A stretch of 64,000 nucleotides of DNA, taken from assembly GCA_024509875.1 (NCBI GenBank), contig JAMPIV010004247.1:397501-461500 (forward strand), given 5' to 3'. This document shows positions 32,006-44,905 of the stretch, in pieces. The stretch is from Oreohelix idahoensis (Eukaryota > Mollusca > Gastropoda > Stylommatophora > Oreohelicidae). Under the pieces are notes generated by a model. The model was not told the DNA's origin. It made no database searches and saw only the letters and a list, made by a program, of their open reading frames with translations. Position 1 is the first letter of the stretch. Every line of letters begins with the position of its first letter. A program made the translations under genes and the position numbers.

Positions 32006-33417
32006 ACAAGTCTGGAAAATGGGGACAACACCATTAGAGTGGAACAAAGGAATAATTGTCAAATTGCCCAAGAAGGGAGATCTTGCAGACTGCAATAATT
32101 GGAGAGGAATCACTCTTCTCTCAGTTCCCAGCAAAATACTAGGCACGATAATTATACAGAGAATTTCAAAAGCAGTACACCACAAACTGAGGAAAGATCA
32201 AGCAGGATGTAGAAAGAACAGAAGATGTGTAGATCATATATTCACTCTCAGGAACATTATAGAGCAGGGCTCAGAATAGCAAAGACAGCTGTACATTAAT
32301 TTCGTTGATTTTGAAAAGGCTTTTGACAGCATACATAGGGACAGTTTATGGAAAATACTGAGGGCTTATGGAATTCCAAGCTGCATAGTGTCAATCATAA
32401 AAAGCCTCTATGCCAACTTTAAGTGTAGTGTTGGGCAGAGCAACCTAACCTTTGAGGTGAAGACAGGAGTATGACAGGGATGCCCCTTATCAACCACTCT
32501 ATTTTTAAGTCACAGACTGGATGATGCGACAGACAACAAAGGGCAATCCAAGAGGAATAAGATGGACTACATTTTCTACATTAGAAGATCTGGAATATGC
32601 AGATGGCATTGCACTACTAGCACATTCATATCAACACATCCAGGAAAAAACAGAGACTTAATAAGTTTAGCCAGCAGGTGGGCTTGAACATCAATTTAAG
32701 GAAGTCAGAGGTCATGACGCTCAATGTGAGCAACCCTGAGCCCATATCAGTAAGGAATCAGCAACTGGTACAGACAGACACCATCACATACCTAGGATGC
32801 ATAGTAACCCCAGACGGTGGGGCAGGCAAAGACATCAACATCAGAATGAATAAGGCAAGAACAGCCTTTTTTAGCCTAAACAACATCTGGAAGTCCTCTC
32901 AATACAGCACAAGCACAAAATTAAGATTATATCAGAGCTGTGTGCTTTCTGTGCTTCTATATGGTGCAGAATGCTGGAGAGTTACAGAGAAGGAAATGTC
33001 GAAATTGTCCTCTTTTCCCACAACATGCCTAAGAAAAATTCACCAAATCTTTTGGCCGAATACCATCACCAACCAAGATTTGCTTACTCGGAGCAAGCAA
33101 GAGGACATGCACACCATTATAGCTGGCAGACGCTGGAGCTGGGTTGGCCATGTCCTCAGAAGAGACCCCGATGCCATCACAAGAACAGCTATGCTTTGGA
33201 CCCTTGAAGGAAAACGAAAGAGAGGCCGACCAAAAACAACCTGGCGGAGGACTGTGGAGGCTGAGATGCAAAGAATGAACCAGAGTTGGGGCACTGTACG
33301 AAGGATGGCCACCGACCGTGCAAAGTGGAATCAATTTGTTGTTGCCCTACAAGACGCCACTAGGCGTGATGGCCACTGACAGCTTTGACAGTTGGCGGCT
33401 AAGGATCAAAGAAGAAG
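32006..33417 (+). mobile_element. RTE-B LINE, 5'-truncated copy with dead active site
   Basis: RT text in order: WNKGIIVKLPKKGDLADCNN, WRGITLLSVPSK, DQAGCRKNRRCVDHIFTLRN, NFVDFEKAFDSIHRDSLW, QGCPLSTTLF and then LEYADGIALLAHS (palm motif YADG instead of YADD). A 233-codon frame follows (32678-33379) with YLGCIVTPDGG, VLLYGAECWRVTE and KRKRGRPKTTWRR. Stops at 32277 and near 32471, plus a shift near 32510, break it. It is flanked by the 11-base repeat AAAAGGTAGAT (31995-32005 and 33418-33428) and ends in (GAA)n. Confidence 0.9.
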
Positions 33418-33473
33418 AAAAGGTAGATTATGACACAAATGCCAAAGCGAGAATCTGAAGTATTGTTAATAAA

Positions 33474-34336
33474 GGTATTCTGGTAATTTACTAATACTCG
33501 TGGCTGAACGCTCAGCAGTGAATATGTGTATAATGTGTAAATTTTGGGTAAAAGGGAAGAATAGCGGAACAAGGTCAGCCACTTTGCCGAACGCTATCGA
33601 TCCCGCACACATAACAGTATCTTGTCGACACACTGTAAAATACTCACTATTAACACTAACCAAAATCCGCCCCGAACATCTCACACCCATTTCTGCTTTG
33701 ACCGCGCACGAACACTTCTCGGCTTACAAGCTATTTTTTCCCCAACAGTGCAAGCTCGAAAAAGCGTCGGATTTTGGGTCAAGGCTAGCGCGCGAACTGC
33801 AGCAAAATTATGTGTCAAAACCATAGCAGATGTGTTCTAAAATGCAGACATAGACCTAACCCTCCCCCCCCCATACCGTTAAAAACGAAAATGCACACAT
33901 GGACCTTCCCCCCCGCCCCCCCCCCCCCCCCCCCCAGTGTTTCGCGCATTAGTTGAATGTTCCATGCCGGAGCGTTTTAACTTTGTTGGATACGCCTATC
34001 GAGCACATAATTCCAAGCCGACTGCATCAGAGTAGGTGTCCACCGCTGGTCGAGGTCGTTTGTGCATCAAATGGTCATGATTTATATATATCATTTCGTA
34101 CAAAGACCTAGCCGTGTAAACGCCATAATTACATACATTGTTCGTAATAATAGCCACTTGCCAAAATATACCAATATGGCAGCCTCCAGCTCAATTTGCT
34201 TCCCTTCGGCCGCGTACCATTTAGAGTTAGTATTAGTGTTAACTCTAAATGGTATGAAACTACAAATATTATACACATATTCACTGCTGAACGTTCAGCC
34301 ACGAGTATTAGGAAATTACCGATATTTTAATACGTG
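33474..34336. mobile_element. Foldback-like DNA element with about 70 bp inverted ends
   Basis: The block from TGGTAATTTACTAATACTCG (about 33480) to TGTGTATAATG (about 33540) recurs inverted at 34262-34336 (TATACACATATTCACTGCTG to GGAAATTACCGATATTTT) with few differences. Between lie about 720 bp with no transposase, a poly-C run at 33900-33936, and a second inverted pair (TACCATTTAGAGTTA at 34216 and TAACTCTAAATGGTA at 34240). It sits in COPE intron 1, about 170 bp from exon 1. Confidence 0.75.
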
Positions 34337-34502
34337 ACATTTTTACTTTGGGGTACAAATAGAACAATCAGTGATTCCATCTCTTATACGTTCACTTCCA
34401 CGTCACTGGTAAAAGACATCATCACACTCACGAGCACTGGACATAAACCGAAAATAAGTAAGCTGTACAGAATAACACAGTTTGAATAAGAGGTTACTTT
34501 AC

Positions 34503-34598
34503 ATTCAGTTTTGGCGCTTCATTTATGCACTGCTGATAGTTTCCAGTTAGAAAAGCTACGCGAATATCAAACAGTTGATCAACGCCTTGGTTAGCCAT
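34503..34598 (-). CDS. COPE: COPE exon 1 with start codon
   Basis: The ATG at 34596-34598 opens 32 codons reading MANQGVDQLFDIRVAFLTGN then YQQCINEAPKLN, ending in phase 0 at a GTAAAG donor. The block VDQLFD ... GNYQQCINEA corresponds to the N-terminus of vertebrate epsilon-COP, which has about a dozen extra residues in front. The start was chosen because it is the first in-frame ATG ahead of this conserved block. No promoter motif stands out upstream. Confidence 0.92.
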
Positions 34599-34914
34599 CT
34601 TGATCTTCGCAACTAAAAGATTGTCTGCTATTGTACGCATGCGTGTTCAGAAAATAAGATCGATAACAACATCCGTTTATGACAGAAACAAGGGCAAGAT
34701 CCAAAACAAAAGAAAAAAACAAGTAGCATATCGAAAAGAAACAAAACAAATTTTTGTTCATAAAAATACATTTTCATTGATATATCGGTAAAGCGGTAGA
34801 AGACTGTCCCGTATTACCCTAGTGGCTATTCATATGTACGCTACAGCTTTATCTCCTTTATCGTCAGCTAAATAAAGTATAATAAAGAATATTACTTAAT
34901 AGAAAATAAAGGAT

Positions 34915-36180
34915 AGGGTCGTTGCTGAACAGGGTGGAGCCTACATAACAACAACCTCCAGCATGAGAATGGAGGTAGAAGCAGTTACTGCAGCACTGAG
35001 GTGGCTGTCTGAAACTCTATCAACCAGTGCAGTTATATTGCCAGACTCTGAAGCCAAGCTTCGGAAAGTTCAGAACGGATGGTTGCGGCAGGAATGGAGA
35101 ACATCAATAGAATCCTCAAGTCTTGAAGAACTTGTGTGGATCTACTGTCCTGGTCATGCATGGGTACGTGGCAGTGAGAGAGCTGACAGACTGGCCTCAA
35201 GAGCACCCATAGTGGGAACACTGGACAATCTATATAAGGGAGAGATACTAAGGGCAATTAATGATCACCTGCTAGATAATGACATTGCAATGGATGAATC
35301 AACAAGGCTAAGACTGTTGGAGTTTCGCATCAAACGTGGGACTAGCAGAGATGGACGTGAAGGTGGATGCATCCGTCATATATGACCAGCATGCTATAGG
35401 TACAATTAGCATTCATACTCTTCGACATTTGCTGAGGGAGACCGACACCTATGGGTTTGCCCGGTGTGCAGTGAGGTCGATTCTGATTAACAATAACAAT
35501 ATCGTCAGCTAGTGATGTCAGTAATCGAGTGTGGGCTGGGAATACTCTAGCTGTCAATATCACAATGTGAGTGTGAGGCAATAGGAATGCGAGCTGGAAA
35601 TTAATCAATGATCATGCCAGGGATGATGATGATGTCATTTTGTACACTGATGTGTCTATCTCCATGGTGAGAAATCAGGATGAGGCTTCTTGGCTAGAGT
35701 AGAGGCCAGGGTCATCACTGAACATAGTGAAGCTTACATGACAAAAACCTCCAGCATGAGAGTGGAGATAAAAGCCGCTGCTACTGCCCTGAGGTGGCTG
35801 ACTGAAACTCCATCAACCGCGCAGTTATTGTGTCAAGCTTTCAGTTCATGCTACGGAAGGTACAATATGGATGGCTCTGGCATGAATGGGAGACATCCAT
35901 AGAAATCTCGAATCTTCAAGAACTGGTGTGGATATACCTTTCTGGTCATGCAGGGGTACACGGCAATGAGAGAGCTGACAGACTAGCTTCGACAGTGCCC
36001 ATAGTGGGAACACTGGATATAGAAAACTGAGAAATACTAAAGACAATTAATGATCGTCTGTTAGAGAATGACACTGCAATATATGAATCAACAAGACTAA
36101 GACTGCTGGAATTAGGCATCAAATGCAAGACTACCAGGGATGAACGTATGAGAGGATTTACAAATTTTTTTTATAAAGTA
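34915..36180 (+). mobile_element. Two adjacent RNase H-domain repeats
   Basis: Copy 1 (34915-35630) has a 140-codon open frame (34963-35385) with RMEVEAVTAALRWLSETLST, VILPDSEAKLRKV, WIYCPGHAWVRGSERADRLA and GTLDNLYKGEILRAINDHLL. The E, D and PGHA..RG.ERAD features are those of RNase H. Copy 2 (35630-36180) starts with VILYTDVSIS-like text and repeats the same order with more stops. Each ends near GAGGTCGATTCTG or decays. They look like 3' parts of a LINE with RNase H, but no reverse transcriptase adjoins them. Confidence 0.7.
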
Positions 36181-38509
36181 TTCCGCTCAACCCTTGATGG
36201 GTTATAATTAAGACATATGGTGTACTAATTCAAGAAAATAAAGTCAGTTTTCCAATACCCAAATATAGTACCTTCTTCACCCTCCACTCAGTCCAAATAG
36301 AGTAAATCAAAACCAAATTTGTGTGAATGTTTTTATGTGTGACCTCCCTTTTCCAAGAAACCCACAAACAGTAAAAATAAATGAATTAAAAACAAACAAA
36401 CAAAAACTAAAACAAAGTCTCTCATAACTACCCAGCTGTTAACTAGGTGAAAAGAGGTAAGAAAGTCCGAGATTACATCAAATCCACCAATTATCAGCCA
36501 TACAAGCACCCCATCTGACTTCCCTTTTTCCTCACACCATCATTGATCCTTATATATTAATTTTAGTTCTTGGTATATACTGTTTAACTATATTGTCCAA
36601 TTCTCTAGGCCTATCTATTCTCAACACATGTTTCACAGTTAAATGTGATCATGTCTCTCCATAACTTTCTGTCTCCAGCACAGTCTGTCAATTCAGTTGT
36701 TGACTTCTTTCCATGACATGTCAAACTGCCCAGTATCTTCTAATCTTATCATCCTGTTTCTCTCTTTGGTTCAATCTTTCCTGTCACAATATATTCCAAC
36801 TTTCTTCTTCTCTTAAAATGACAGATGAACGTGGATTGCTTCCTTATAATGTGAGTAATAAGTGTCCTTTGCGCTCTGGCTTCTTTCAGGGCATCTGTTG
36901 CGCACATATTCTTTTGTGTGTCGCACAGATTACGCATACAAATGAAAAATGTATTTATTTGTCTGATAAAAATATGTTTATCTTTGAATTCACAATTTTC
37001 AGTCTAGAGGGACAGAACTCAGATTAGGCGATGTGTATTCATTTTGTGAATTATCGGTTCTTGTATCTTTGCTGAATATTGAATGGCGTAGAAATCTAGG
37101 TTTATAGCGATCTATTCTTTGTTTGGTTAGAAATAGATTGTTCTTGCTTCAGAATATCTATGACCCGAATCTATGTGTAGTTCTTGTCTAGGTAGGACGA
37201 GTATGTCTTTTATCTTAATATCTTTGTATGTCTAAGTCGAACTATATCTTTGGTGTCGAACTTGGGGTCATAGGTTGTTCGGCGGAGGTGTCGCTAAGGA
37301 GGGAGGTGAGAAGGTTCCTCCCTGTTGGACCGAGATGAAGGCGGTCTGAAGATTTGTCTTGAGCTCTGTGATTCCTTTTGGGGAAAGGAGATTGTTTATC
37401 TCTATGATTGAATTATCAGAGATTCTTCCCCAGTGTTGATTCTTGACGCCAGGGAATGGCGTGCGTTATTCGCGTTATTCGCTGTTGTGTTTTTCCTGAG
37501 AAATAAGGTAAAACAGACATATTGAACCTTTCGTCATATTCAGCTAGGTCGACATGCTATCGTCTGCACAGGCGTTTGATTAGCGATGTTAAGACGACAT
37601 ATTTGCTTGCAGTCATATATATATACATTTTATGTCGCAACATGATTGAACAGGATATGCAGAGTCTAATTTACATATATTTATGAAAGGAACAGAGCCT
37701 ATGATCATGCTTCGTCATTATCTTTGTTGTGAGTGAAAGTCAAAGATGGAGCCATCTTTGGACTCCAAGTTTCAATCTTATAAAATCATCGATCGAGAAC
37801 AGGAATGTCCTTAATATCAGACGATGATATAGAGATCTGCATACTATTATATGAAAACTCACTACTGGTGGTTTGACATTGTATTCATAAATTCATTTAC
37901 TGAATTTTCGGCCTGAAAGACTTAGACGAGGTTCTTACAGGGAACCATGAGTAAACATTGGTTCTTAACTGACGCGATTTGTCAGTAAGGCCTGAGATTA
38001 TACATATGTGCTGAAATACTGAGTGCTTGTCTACTGACATTACATTGAACTGTTATACAACATGAATGCCCAGGTGATAGTGCATTGCATTGATCAATAT
38101 TATGATGATTTATGCCAACATGTCTGATGTTTCCTGTTCCTGTGTCGTCGAAGTGTGTGTCCATTAAATGCAAGAAAACGTAAACAGTAGTTCGTCTTAC
38201 ACTTCATGCCACGAGTGAGTGAGATTGCCCTATTGTCAACTATCAGAACATTTTCCAGCATTCGCGTACTGTTTGTATCCTCACTCCAAAACAATACACC
38301 ACTGCTTAGGTTGAGTTGACCTGTGTTTGTCTTCACTGTGACAACACCCCTTCGAACACGATTGTAACCATACAACCAACACTGGTGACCGAAGGTTAGA
38401 CTTTCTCAACACTGATCTTTATCAAGTGGGAAAACTAGAGGTTATCAGCATCTTCATTACTGTTTTCAGCTGAGCCAGGTATTCTTAACATTCTTTTGTA
38501 AGAAATACA
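36181..38509. other. Intergenic stretch without recognised gene
   Basis: No conserved frame. 36600-36960 gives weak LINE-tail text on the minus strand (FDMSWKEVNN), too poor to classify. The rest is moderately AT-rich single-copy-looking DNA. A host promoter for COPE would be expected nearer 34600-34900, where no core motif stands out. Confidence 0.4.
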
Positions 38510-38885
38510 TCACTGTGGCCTCGAGGGCTTTTCCTGCTTGTTTACTAATTGGTCGTGACTCATTCCATATGTTAGGACCGATTCTATATAACACTGATGA
38601 ACTATCTTTTTACTTTCATTGGTAAAGGGTTGTTGCATAAAATTACTTTTCATTTTCTGAAATGCTGCTTTTACCCTGAACTATTCTACTTCACATGCCA
38701 GATGCGTTTTCCATCTGTTGTTATTAATAACATGCCTAGATATTTTAATCTATTGACTGGTTTCAAAATCGTTCCATTTACTTTGATAGTGAATTTTGGA
38801 GGTCATTTTCTTCAGGATACCAATTGCTTGTTGTCACGAAATGGTTTTAGGACTAGAGACTGTCTACCTATAGTGACAAGACACT
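38510..38885 (-). pseudogene. LINE reverse transcriptase scrap
   Basis: The minus strand reads NRLKYLGMLLITTDGKRIWH followed by stops and then CYIESVLTYGMSHDQ. The YLG and LTYG phrases are those of the RT thumb region. It resembles 6830-7100. Very old. Confidence 0.45.
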
Positions 38886-41800
38886 AGTGAGAAGAAAGAC
38901 TGAAAAGATAGATTTAGAAGAAAATGATAGTGAAATGTGAACAGTTGACACTATTGGCTCCGAGGTTAAGAACCAAGGTTGATTCTTTCCTCGCCACTTC
39001 GGACGTCTTATGTGCTATAGTTGTCAACGACCTCTAGCTACCCTAAGGGGATAAGGTTATATCAAGATTCACAAACACCAAGATACAGACAACATATAGC
39101 TACTGTACTTAAATGAAATGACTGATGCCAGCTACAATTTATACAAGTTTATTATACACCTATAAACAAACTCATATACATGTCAAATACATAAAATTGC
39201 AGTGTAAGCACTCCTGAAAACAACCAAATTCAGGAAGAAAAAAAATGACGAAATGATGTATCATCAAAAAACCAACCCCACCCTTCATCCACAAGTTTCA
39301 CCTGTATGGAGAAAGAAGGTAAGGTTAACTGAAATGAACTACACTGCACTTGATGTCGCCTACACTCCAAACTAGCTGTTCTAAATTCTAACTCTAACTC
39401 TAAGTCCACTGATAGCTGGAACGACTACGAAGTGTCTACACAATCTCTGCACAGACTTGGGTTCTACACAGCCTATCCTGGAATCTCCTGAACACAACTA
39501 ACTGCACCTCTAAACTTCAGCAGTGGTCCTCTGCTATGATTCACCAAAACTATCAGTTCTGCCTATCTGTGCTGACTTCAGTAGAGAGAATGTTTACCCT
39601 CTCTCTCTCCACGAACTCTGGAATTGATGACTAAGGTTTAACAGAACCCCACTGGATTCTGGACTGGAACTGTAGCTGGCTTCTCCTACCACTCTGAATT
39701 TACCGGCCCGATTACCTATGACTGGGCGATGGGCTTTCGGTGTTATTATGGCCGTGACGAAGCGAACATAAAATTACCACAACGCTGGCAGCATGCCAAA
39801 TCTGCGTGTGTAACGAGCGTCAGAGCTCAGGATTTATCCATAAAAATCCTAGTCGCTGGAAAATGTCTTCCCCTGCCTGGGAAAACGTCTTTTCTTTCTC
39901 TCCTTCCACCACTGGCAATTAACGCGAGACTTTGGGTGTCTGCGAATGCCACCACTGTGCCGTGGGAGAAATTTTGTAGTATCAAAATTCTGCTCTTCCC
40001 CACAAAAGCCGGTACCTGCTGTTCAGACAAAAGCAAAAACAACAGCTAAACAAAACGTTAATACTCTAGTACAAATAACAATTAACTTCCTTACTCTTCA
40101 ACACGTAACTCCCCTCTCTTCTCCCCCCCCCCGTCAAAATAAACATCACCCGGTAATACAACACCGCAGACCGTCTGACCCAGGTTCTGCCTGACTAACT
40201 ACGAGCAACAACAATATTTTCACTGGCCCGTCTGGGCAGACGTACTGTGGCCTACTTCTTACGCTGACACTAATGCCGTAATGTTTACCACAAAAATACA
40301 CTAGACCTCACTCTAGAAATCGTTACATTCCCGTACAGAAAATTAAATCACATACAAAATGACAGAATTAAATTTCATCTGTCTTCTGAATACACAGTAC
40401 CATAATGCACAATCACTAAGGTATAACCCTATTAGATGCTAGCATATACATGCCGTCAAAAGTCATACATAATGGTTATCCATTAAATCCCAGTAGTTAC
40501 AAACACGTGGTTACAATTTTATGACCACGTGCTTCTCTCCCCCTCGTCCCTCTGAACATCGTATCAATAAATATACCGTAACCAACGCGCCCACGTGCTT
40601 CCAATTCTTTTCCAACCACGTGTGTACAGATAGATGGGTAGCTATATAAATAACTTGCAGCATTACATTCTCAATAAAATCACAAATACACACGCTCCCG
40701 TCATTCTGTAAATTCATAAACCAGAGATGCGGGTTTCTCTCCCGACCTACTTTGCAATAATACAAAGCGGTGATATCTCAACTTTTAAACCATGCCGCTA
40801 TTCCTTCAACAAGGAATTAAATGGACCTATAAAGTTTCAAGTCTATCACTAAGATCGTATTTGATGGCTCTGGCGATAAGAATTAACATTAAACTTAAAC
40901 TGCCCAAAGAAACTTAAATGATCGGCTAGGACTAGAAAAATAAATTACAGTCCCACACAAAAATTTATGCTTACCAAATCTCGAATGTCCTACTGAAAGG
41001 CAATCGACTTGACTGGCACCCGGCTTGGCAATTTACATTAAAAGAGAACGAAAATATGAAATGCGAGCCTATTTATTCTCTCCGATCAGCACGCTGACCT
41101 CGTGACGTCATATACGCGGCTTTGATTCTACCCAATAATCCGTTAGCCTTTCAAACACGTGGTAAAAGGTCACTGACCCCCCATTTAGACAAAGAAACGG
41201 GAATTAGTCCTAGCCCTATACTGGCAATGAAGCAAAAATGGCCGCAAATAATTTAACTCCCGAAAATGCGTCTATGGGCACGCAATATCTTTTAAAAAAA
41301 GGACACTGGTGCAAATCCTGATCTAGCCTCTATAATCTTTCTTCTAGAAAAATACTGCAACCATTCCCTTCCTCCCCCTACTAGTCACAGGGAAGAAACA
41401 TAAAGCAGATGAGAGAAATTCCATCGTGATCTCATCTTGAAAAAAAACGTAAATAATAGAAGGAGAAGAAACATGGAGAAGGATTACCTGTAATCCCTCC
41501 TAGAAATAGTGTAAATAATGCAAAGAGAAAGACATGGGGCCTTTTGAAAAAATAAATTACAGTATAGTATCACACTTGTCTTTTTGCTATTTAGGCCAAG
41601 GCTTTATTTTCACTTTCTGTTACTATTTCAACAGTCATTTTCTGCACCTCTTTTTTTCTACGAAGACTGTAAAACTGACTATCTCCAGTTGTTTATATTA
41701 TGTCCACCAACAGACCTGTCCTCTATAGATCTCATTTTTGTTTTTCACTAGTACTGATTGAACACATCAAATGACAGACACTTCTGGCTAACACCCTTTT

Positions 41801-42385
41801 GTATCTGCTGAATCATTCCTATTTCGCTGTTAATTCTTGTAGCACACACCTCAAAACAAAAAAAAGCTTCTATGATAAGCCACTGATTCAGATGCAGAGC
41901 TAAAGTAAACAGTTTGCATTATCCATGGATTGCCAGACTGAGCGAATAACTGTACCAAAGATTGTGTCTACAAACGTTGGGGAAACATTCATTCATTACT
42001 TTCAGCTGTCCCCCAGAGCACAGGCCTCCAAGAAATACATACCAAGCCATCCTGGCCTGTGTTGTCTGTTTAAGGTTTCCCCATGCCTTCTTTATCCCCA
42101 CTATGTCTGTATACATATGAAAAGTGAAAATTTATAAATCTCAGGACGTAATTATTTGTCCTTTCAGATAATGACACTTATAATTATTATCATTATGAAA
42201 ATATTCAAGAGAACACCACTCCTTTTGACAACCTGTTAAGGTGAATTTGTTGCTAGAAACACTTCGTCATCTATTACAAGAGTCAAGACATGCTGCATTG
42301 TATAACACTACTTAACACAGGGATCAATAAGCCGGTATATCACAAGGGGTGGTTTGGTAGATCTTAGGCGACGGAGAGAAAAACA
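38886..42385. other. Intergenic stretch without recognised gene
   Basis: No exon of a known protein was found. The part 39700-41300 is richer in CpG than its surroundings and has short non-conserved frames. It could hold an unrecognised element or a promoter region, but no paired ends were seen. Confidence 0.4.
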
Positions 42386-42660
42386 TTTTTAAGCTAGGCA
42401 AATTTCGGACTGGCTCTCTACAGCATTTAAAAGCATGGTCTCCCCTAGATAAAATGTACTTTCTGCATGCTCCCAGTGACAACATACGAGCTAGCTGACT
42501 AAAAGTCACTGTGTTCACAAAATATTTTTAAGCTAGGCAAATTTCGGATTGGCCCTCTCCAGCATTTAAAAGCGTGGTCTCCCCTGGATAAAATGTACTT
42601 TCTGCACGTTCCCAGTGACAACACACGAGCTAACTGACTAAAAGTCACTGTATTCATGCA
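42386..42660. repeat. Two-copy tandem duplication, period 139 bp
   Basis: The unit starting TTTTTAAGCTAGGCAAATTT and ending AAAGTCACTG.GTTCA occurs twice in direct orientation (42386-42524 and 42525-42660) with about 8 percent difference. No coding frame. Confidence 0.9.
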
Positions 42661-42814
42661 CTGCACAAGTTGTGAGCTCGATATTTTCTGTGAAGTGAAG
42701 TTAACCTTTGGTAAAATATAATTTAATTAGTCGCCTTGTATGACATGCACGAGGTAGCAGTAAGCCTATTCTTTCTTTGTTTTATCAGAGATCACCGAGA
42801 ACTAAGTAGTTCCA

Positions 42815-43290
42815 TAGCAGAGACTGCCATAGGGAAGTGAAGTGTTAGAGACTTCAATATACTTGGTCCAACTTTGAGAGATGTGGTGAGCAACTCCTTT
42901 TCTTGCTGCCTATGCTTTTCCTAACTCAGGAGCAGAGACAGGTTCCCATTTACAGCTGGGTAAACTGGAACATGATGCCACCGTATTTTAAACCCGATTC
43001 CTTTGCCGCGAAAGGCCAGCGCTCTAACCACTCTGTCATTCAGACTCCCCTCCGGAAACTACACTGGAAAAAAGTTAAGTGTTATACTTGGTCCAACTTT
43101 GAGAGATGCAATGAGCAACTGCATTTCTCGCTGCATATACCTTTCCTAACTCAAGAGCAGAGACAGGTTCCCATTTACAGCTGGATAGACTGGAGCGTGA
43201 TGCCACTGCATTTTGAACCTGATACTGGCGAGAGGCCAGTGCTCTAATCACTCTGCCAACCGGACACACCTCTGGAAACTCCACTGGAAA
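42815..43290 (+). repeat. R3 repeats, two direct copies
   Basis: The phrases CTTGGTCCAACTTTGAGAGATG, CAGAGACAGGTTCCCATTTA and CCAGCGCTCTAACCACTCTG occur in both halves (copy borders about 43065). Text of the kind GCTCTAACCACTCTG resembles a reversed tRNA-like end common in invertebrate repeats. Confidence 0.75.
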
Positions 43291-43559
43291 AAGTTACAAA
43301 TAGGCTTCACTTTTTCCAAATACTCTGAAAACAGACAGATATTCAGAGAGCTCACTGGCGAGTCTAGAAATTGTCCAAGGGAGGGACGATACATCAGAAT
43401 GATAAGGCTTCCCTGCCTCTGCTCCTTATTTACACATATTTTTAGACAATTAAAAAAAAAACGAATTTTTTGAAAATGTGACAACTTGATAGTTTTATTA
43501 TTACAGTAACTCAAAATATTCATTTTTTTTTTTTTTTAAAACTATTTATAACATAATTA

Positions 43560-43805
43560 CAGCCATCTCCAGCATCATCTTCTCATTCCTTGTTCCACTG
43601 ACAGTTGTCTGGATCATGTCTCGAGTTCCAGATTAGTGATCTTGTCATACCACTTCAATGCTTCTATTTTACGCAATCATCCATTTATGAAAGTATGTAG
43701 CTTTCTGGTTGTTGTTTTTGTTATTCTCCATACAACAGGACTGACTACACATTTAATTTGAAAATTCAGATTTTTTTAGTTTAACCTGATTTCTTTTGAT
43801 CTTCA
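43560..43805 (-). pseudogene. RTE-C LINE relic
   Basis: Matches 4770-5010 in nucleotide text (CATCCATTTATGAAAGT, TGTAGCTTTCTGGTTGTTG) and so encodes the same minus-strand RT tail, much decayed. Confidence 0.75.
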
Positions 43806-44034
43806 TGTATTTATTCGTATTTTGGTTACCATTTATTGAAGATGAATTAGATTTTTCTCTTTAGAACTGTTAGTGACTCAGATCCAAAACAAATTATAAA
43901 GAACATTAAAATACTTGCCAGTAATTAGTGAGGTCAACAAAAGTAGGTAATCAATGTCTTACTACAACCATGAAATGGTCTACATTACAACCACAAACTC
44001 TTTGTCAGGTTCAAACAAATGAAAACATTGAAGA

Positions 44035-44860
44035 AAATAAAGAGAGCTAATCTAAATCATCATCACCCTTCAGCTCACCAAGGAGCATAAGCCTTCAGCA
44101 AACTTACTTTTGTCAGTGTACTTGAGCTTGCAGACTTATCATATAAAACATACTGCATCACGGCAAGAGCATATGAAAGTGCTTTGTCTCAAGCTACCTG
44201 CAAAAAAAGTACCAGCTGCAGTGAAAGTCTCATGTTCCTTAAGTAGCAAAGGAACATATAGTCATCTGTTTTAATTGAAAGAAATCACAGTGTTACTGTG
44301 GTCTCAGTAAAGCCATACTGCTCTTTGATTGCCAAAACACCATTGTGCATGAGTTTGATTCAGATGTTTTTGTGTTTGTTTAATTAATACCAAAACCTCA
44401 TTTATGCTAGCAAATGTTTGGGAAAACGAAGTCAAATTTCCTGTTCACTGTTTAGCTGGCAATATGGTGACTTGCAATGCCTGGTGAGTAACGTCAAGTA
44501 CAACACCAACAGCATTCACAGAGCGGACACGTACCACATTCTTTGTTTCCTTATGCACAATCTTTGCTTTGCGTTTGTTCCTCCCTCTTGAACCTTCCAC
44601 CTATACCATCTTCATTATCATGATCATCTTTCTTGCTCCTCATGAAGCATGGAGCCACCATTGACAGATGGACCTCTTCAGGAACCCTACACCAAAGTAT
44701 GACTGTGTGTAGTGGTGGTCTCTGTAGCTATTTGTTTTTACATGATGAGGTTGCCCTTTGCATAACCACATTTTAGACACCTTTTACAAGATGCCCTATT
44801 CTTTTCTTGTCTCCTTAGAGACATCCAGAAATAAAACAGGACCTCTGCCATCTTGGGCAA
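44035..44860. repeat. R2 repeats, a plus copy and a minus copy
   Basis: The plus copy (about 44060-44260) has ATCATATAAAACA, GCAAGAGCATATGAAAGTGC and AGTACCAGCTGCAGTG. The minus copy (about 44620-44850) has GAAGCATGGAGCCACC and ACATGATGAGGTTGCC. Between them no gene was recognised. Confidence 0.6.
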
Positions 44861-44905
44861 GCAGAAGACTCAAGTCATTAACACAAGTGTTTAGCTGTTA
44901 CATTC

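Larger units (their letters stand above)
12718..34598 (-). other. COPE: COPE gene, coatomer subunit epsilon (ten recognised exons)
   Basis: Epsilon-COP is a TPR-solenoid subunit of the COPI coat and binds alpha-COP, stabilising the coat on Golgi-to-ER vesicles. The exons, read on the minus strand, are 34503-34598, 29519-29682, 28414-28516, 27287-27336, 16223-16276, 15924-16005, 14980-15042 (3' border doubtful), 13697-13765, 13276-13350 and 12718-12771. Together they give 810 bp, 269 residues plus stop, in frame throughout. Vertebrate COPE is about 308 residues, and the order and identity of blocks match it strongly. The equivalent of about 36 residues between the seventh and eighth exons (end of one TPR and most of the next) was not found. 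The intron between exons 4 and 5 is about 11 kb and hosts the triple nested insertion. The gene is same-strand and downstream of NBAS. Confidence 0.93.

Noticed and set aside
39700..41300. CpG-richer stretch as a first exon or promoter of a further gene
   Set aside because: No conserved frame, start context or splice donor that could be supported.
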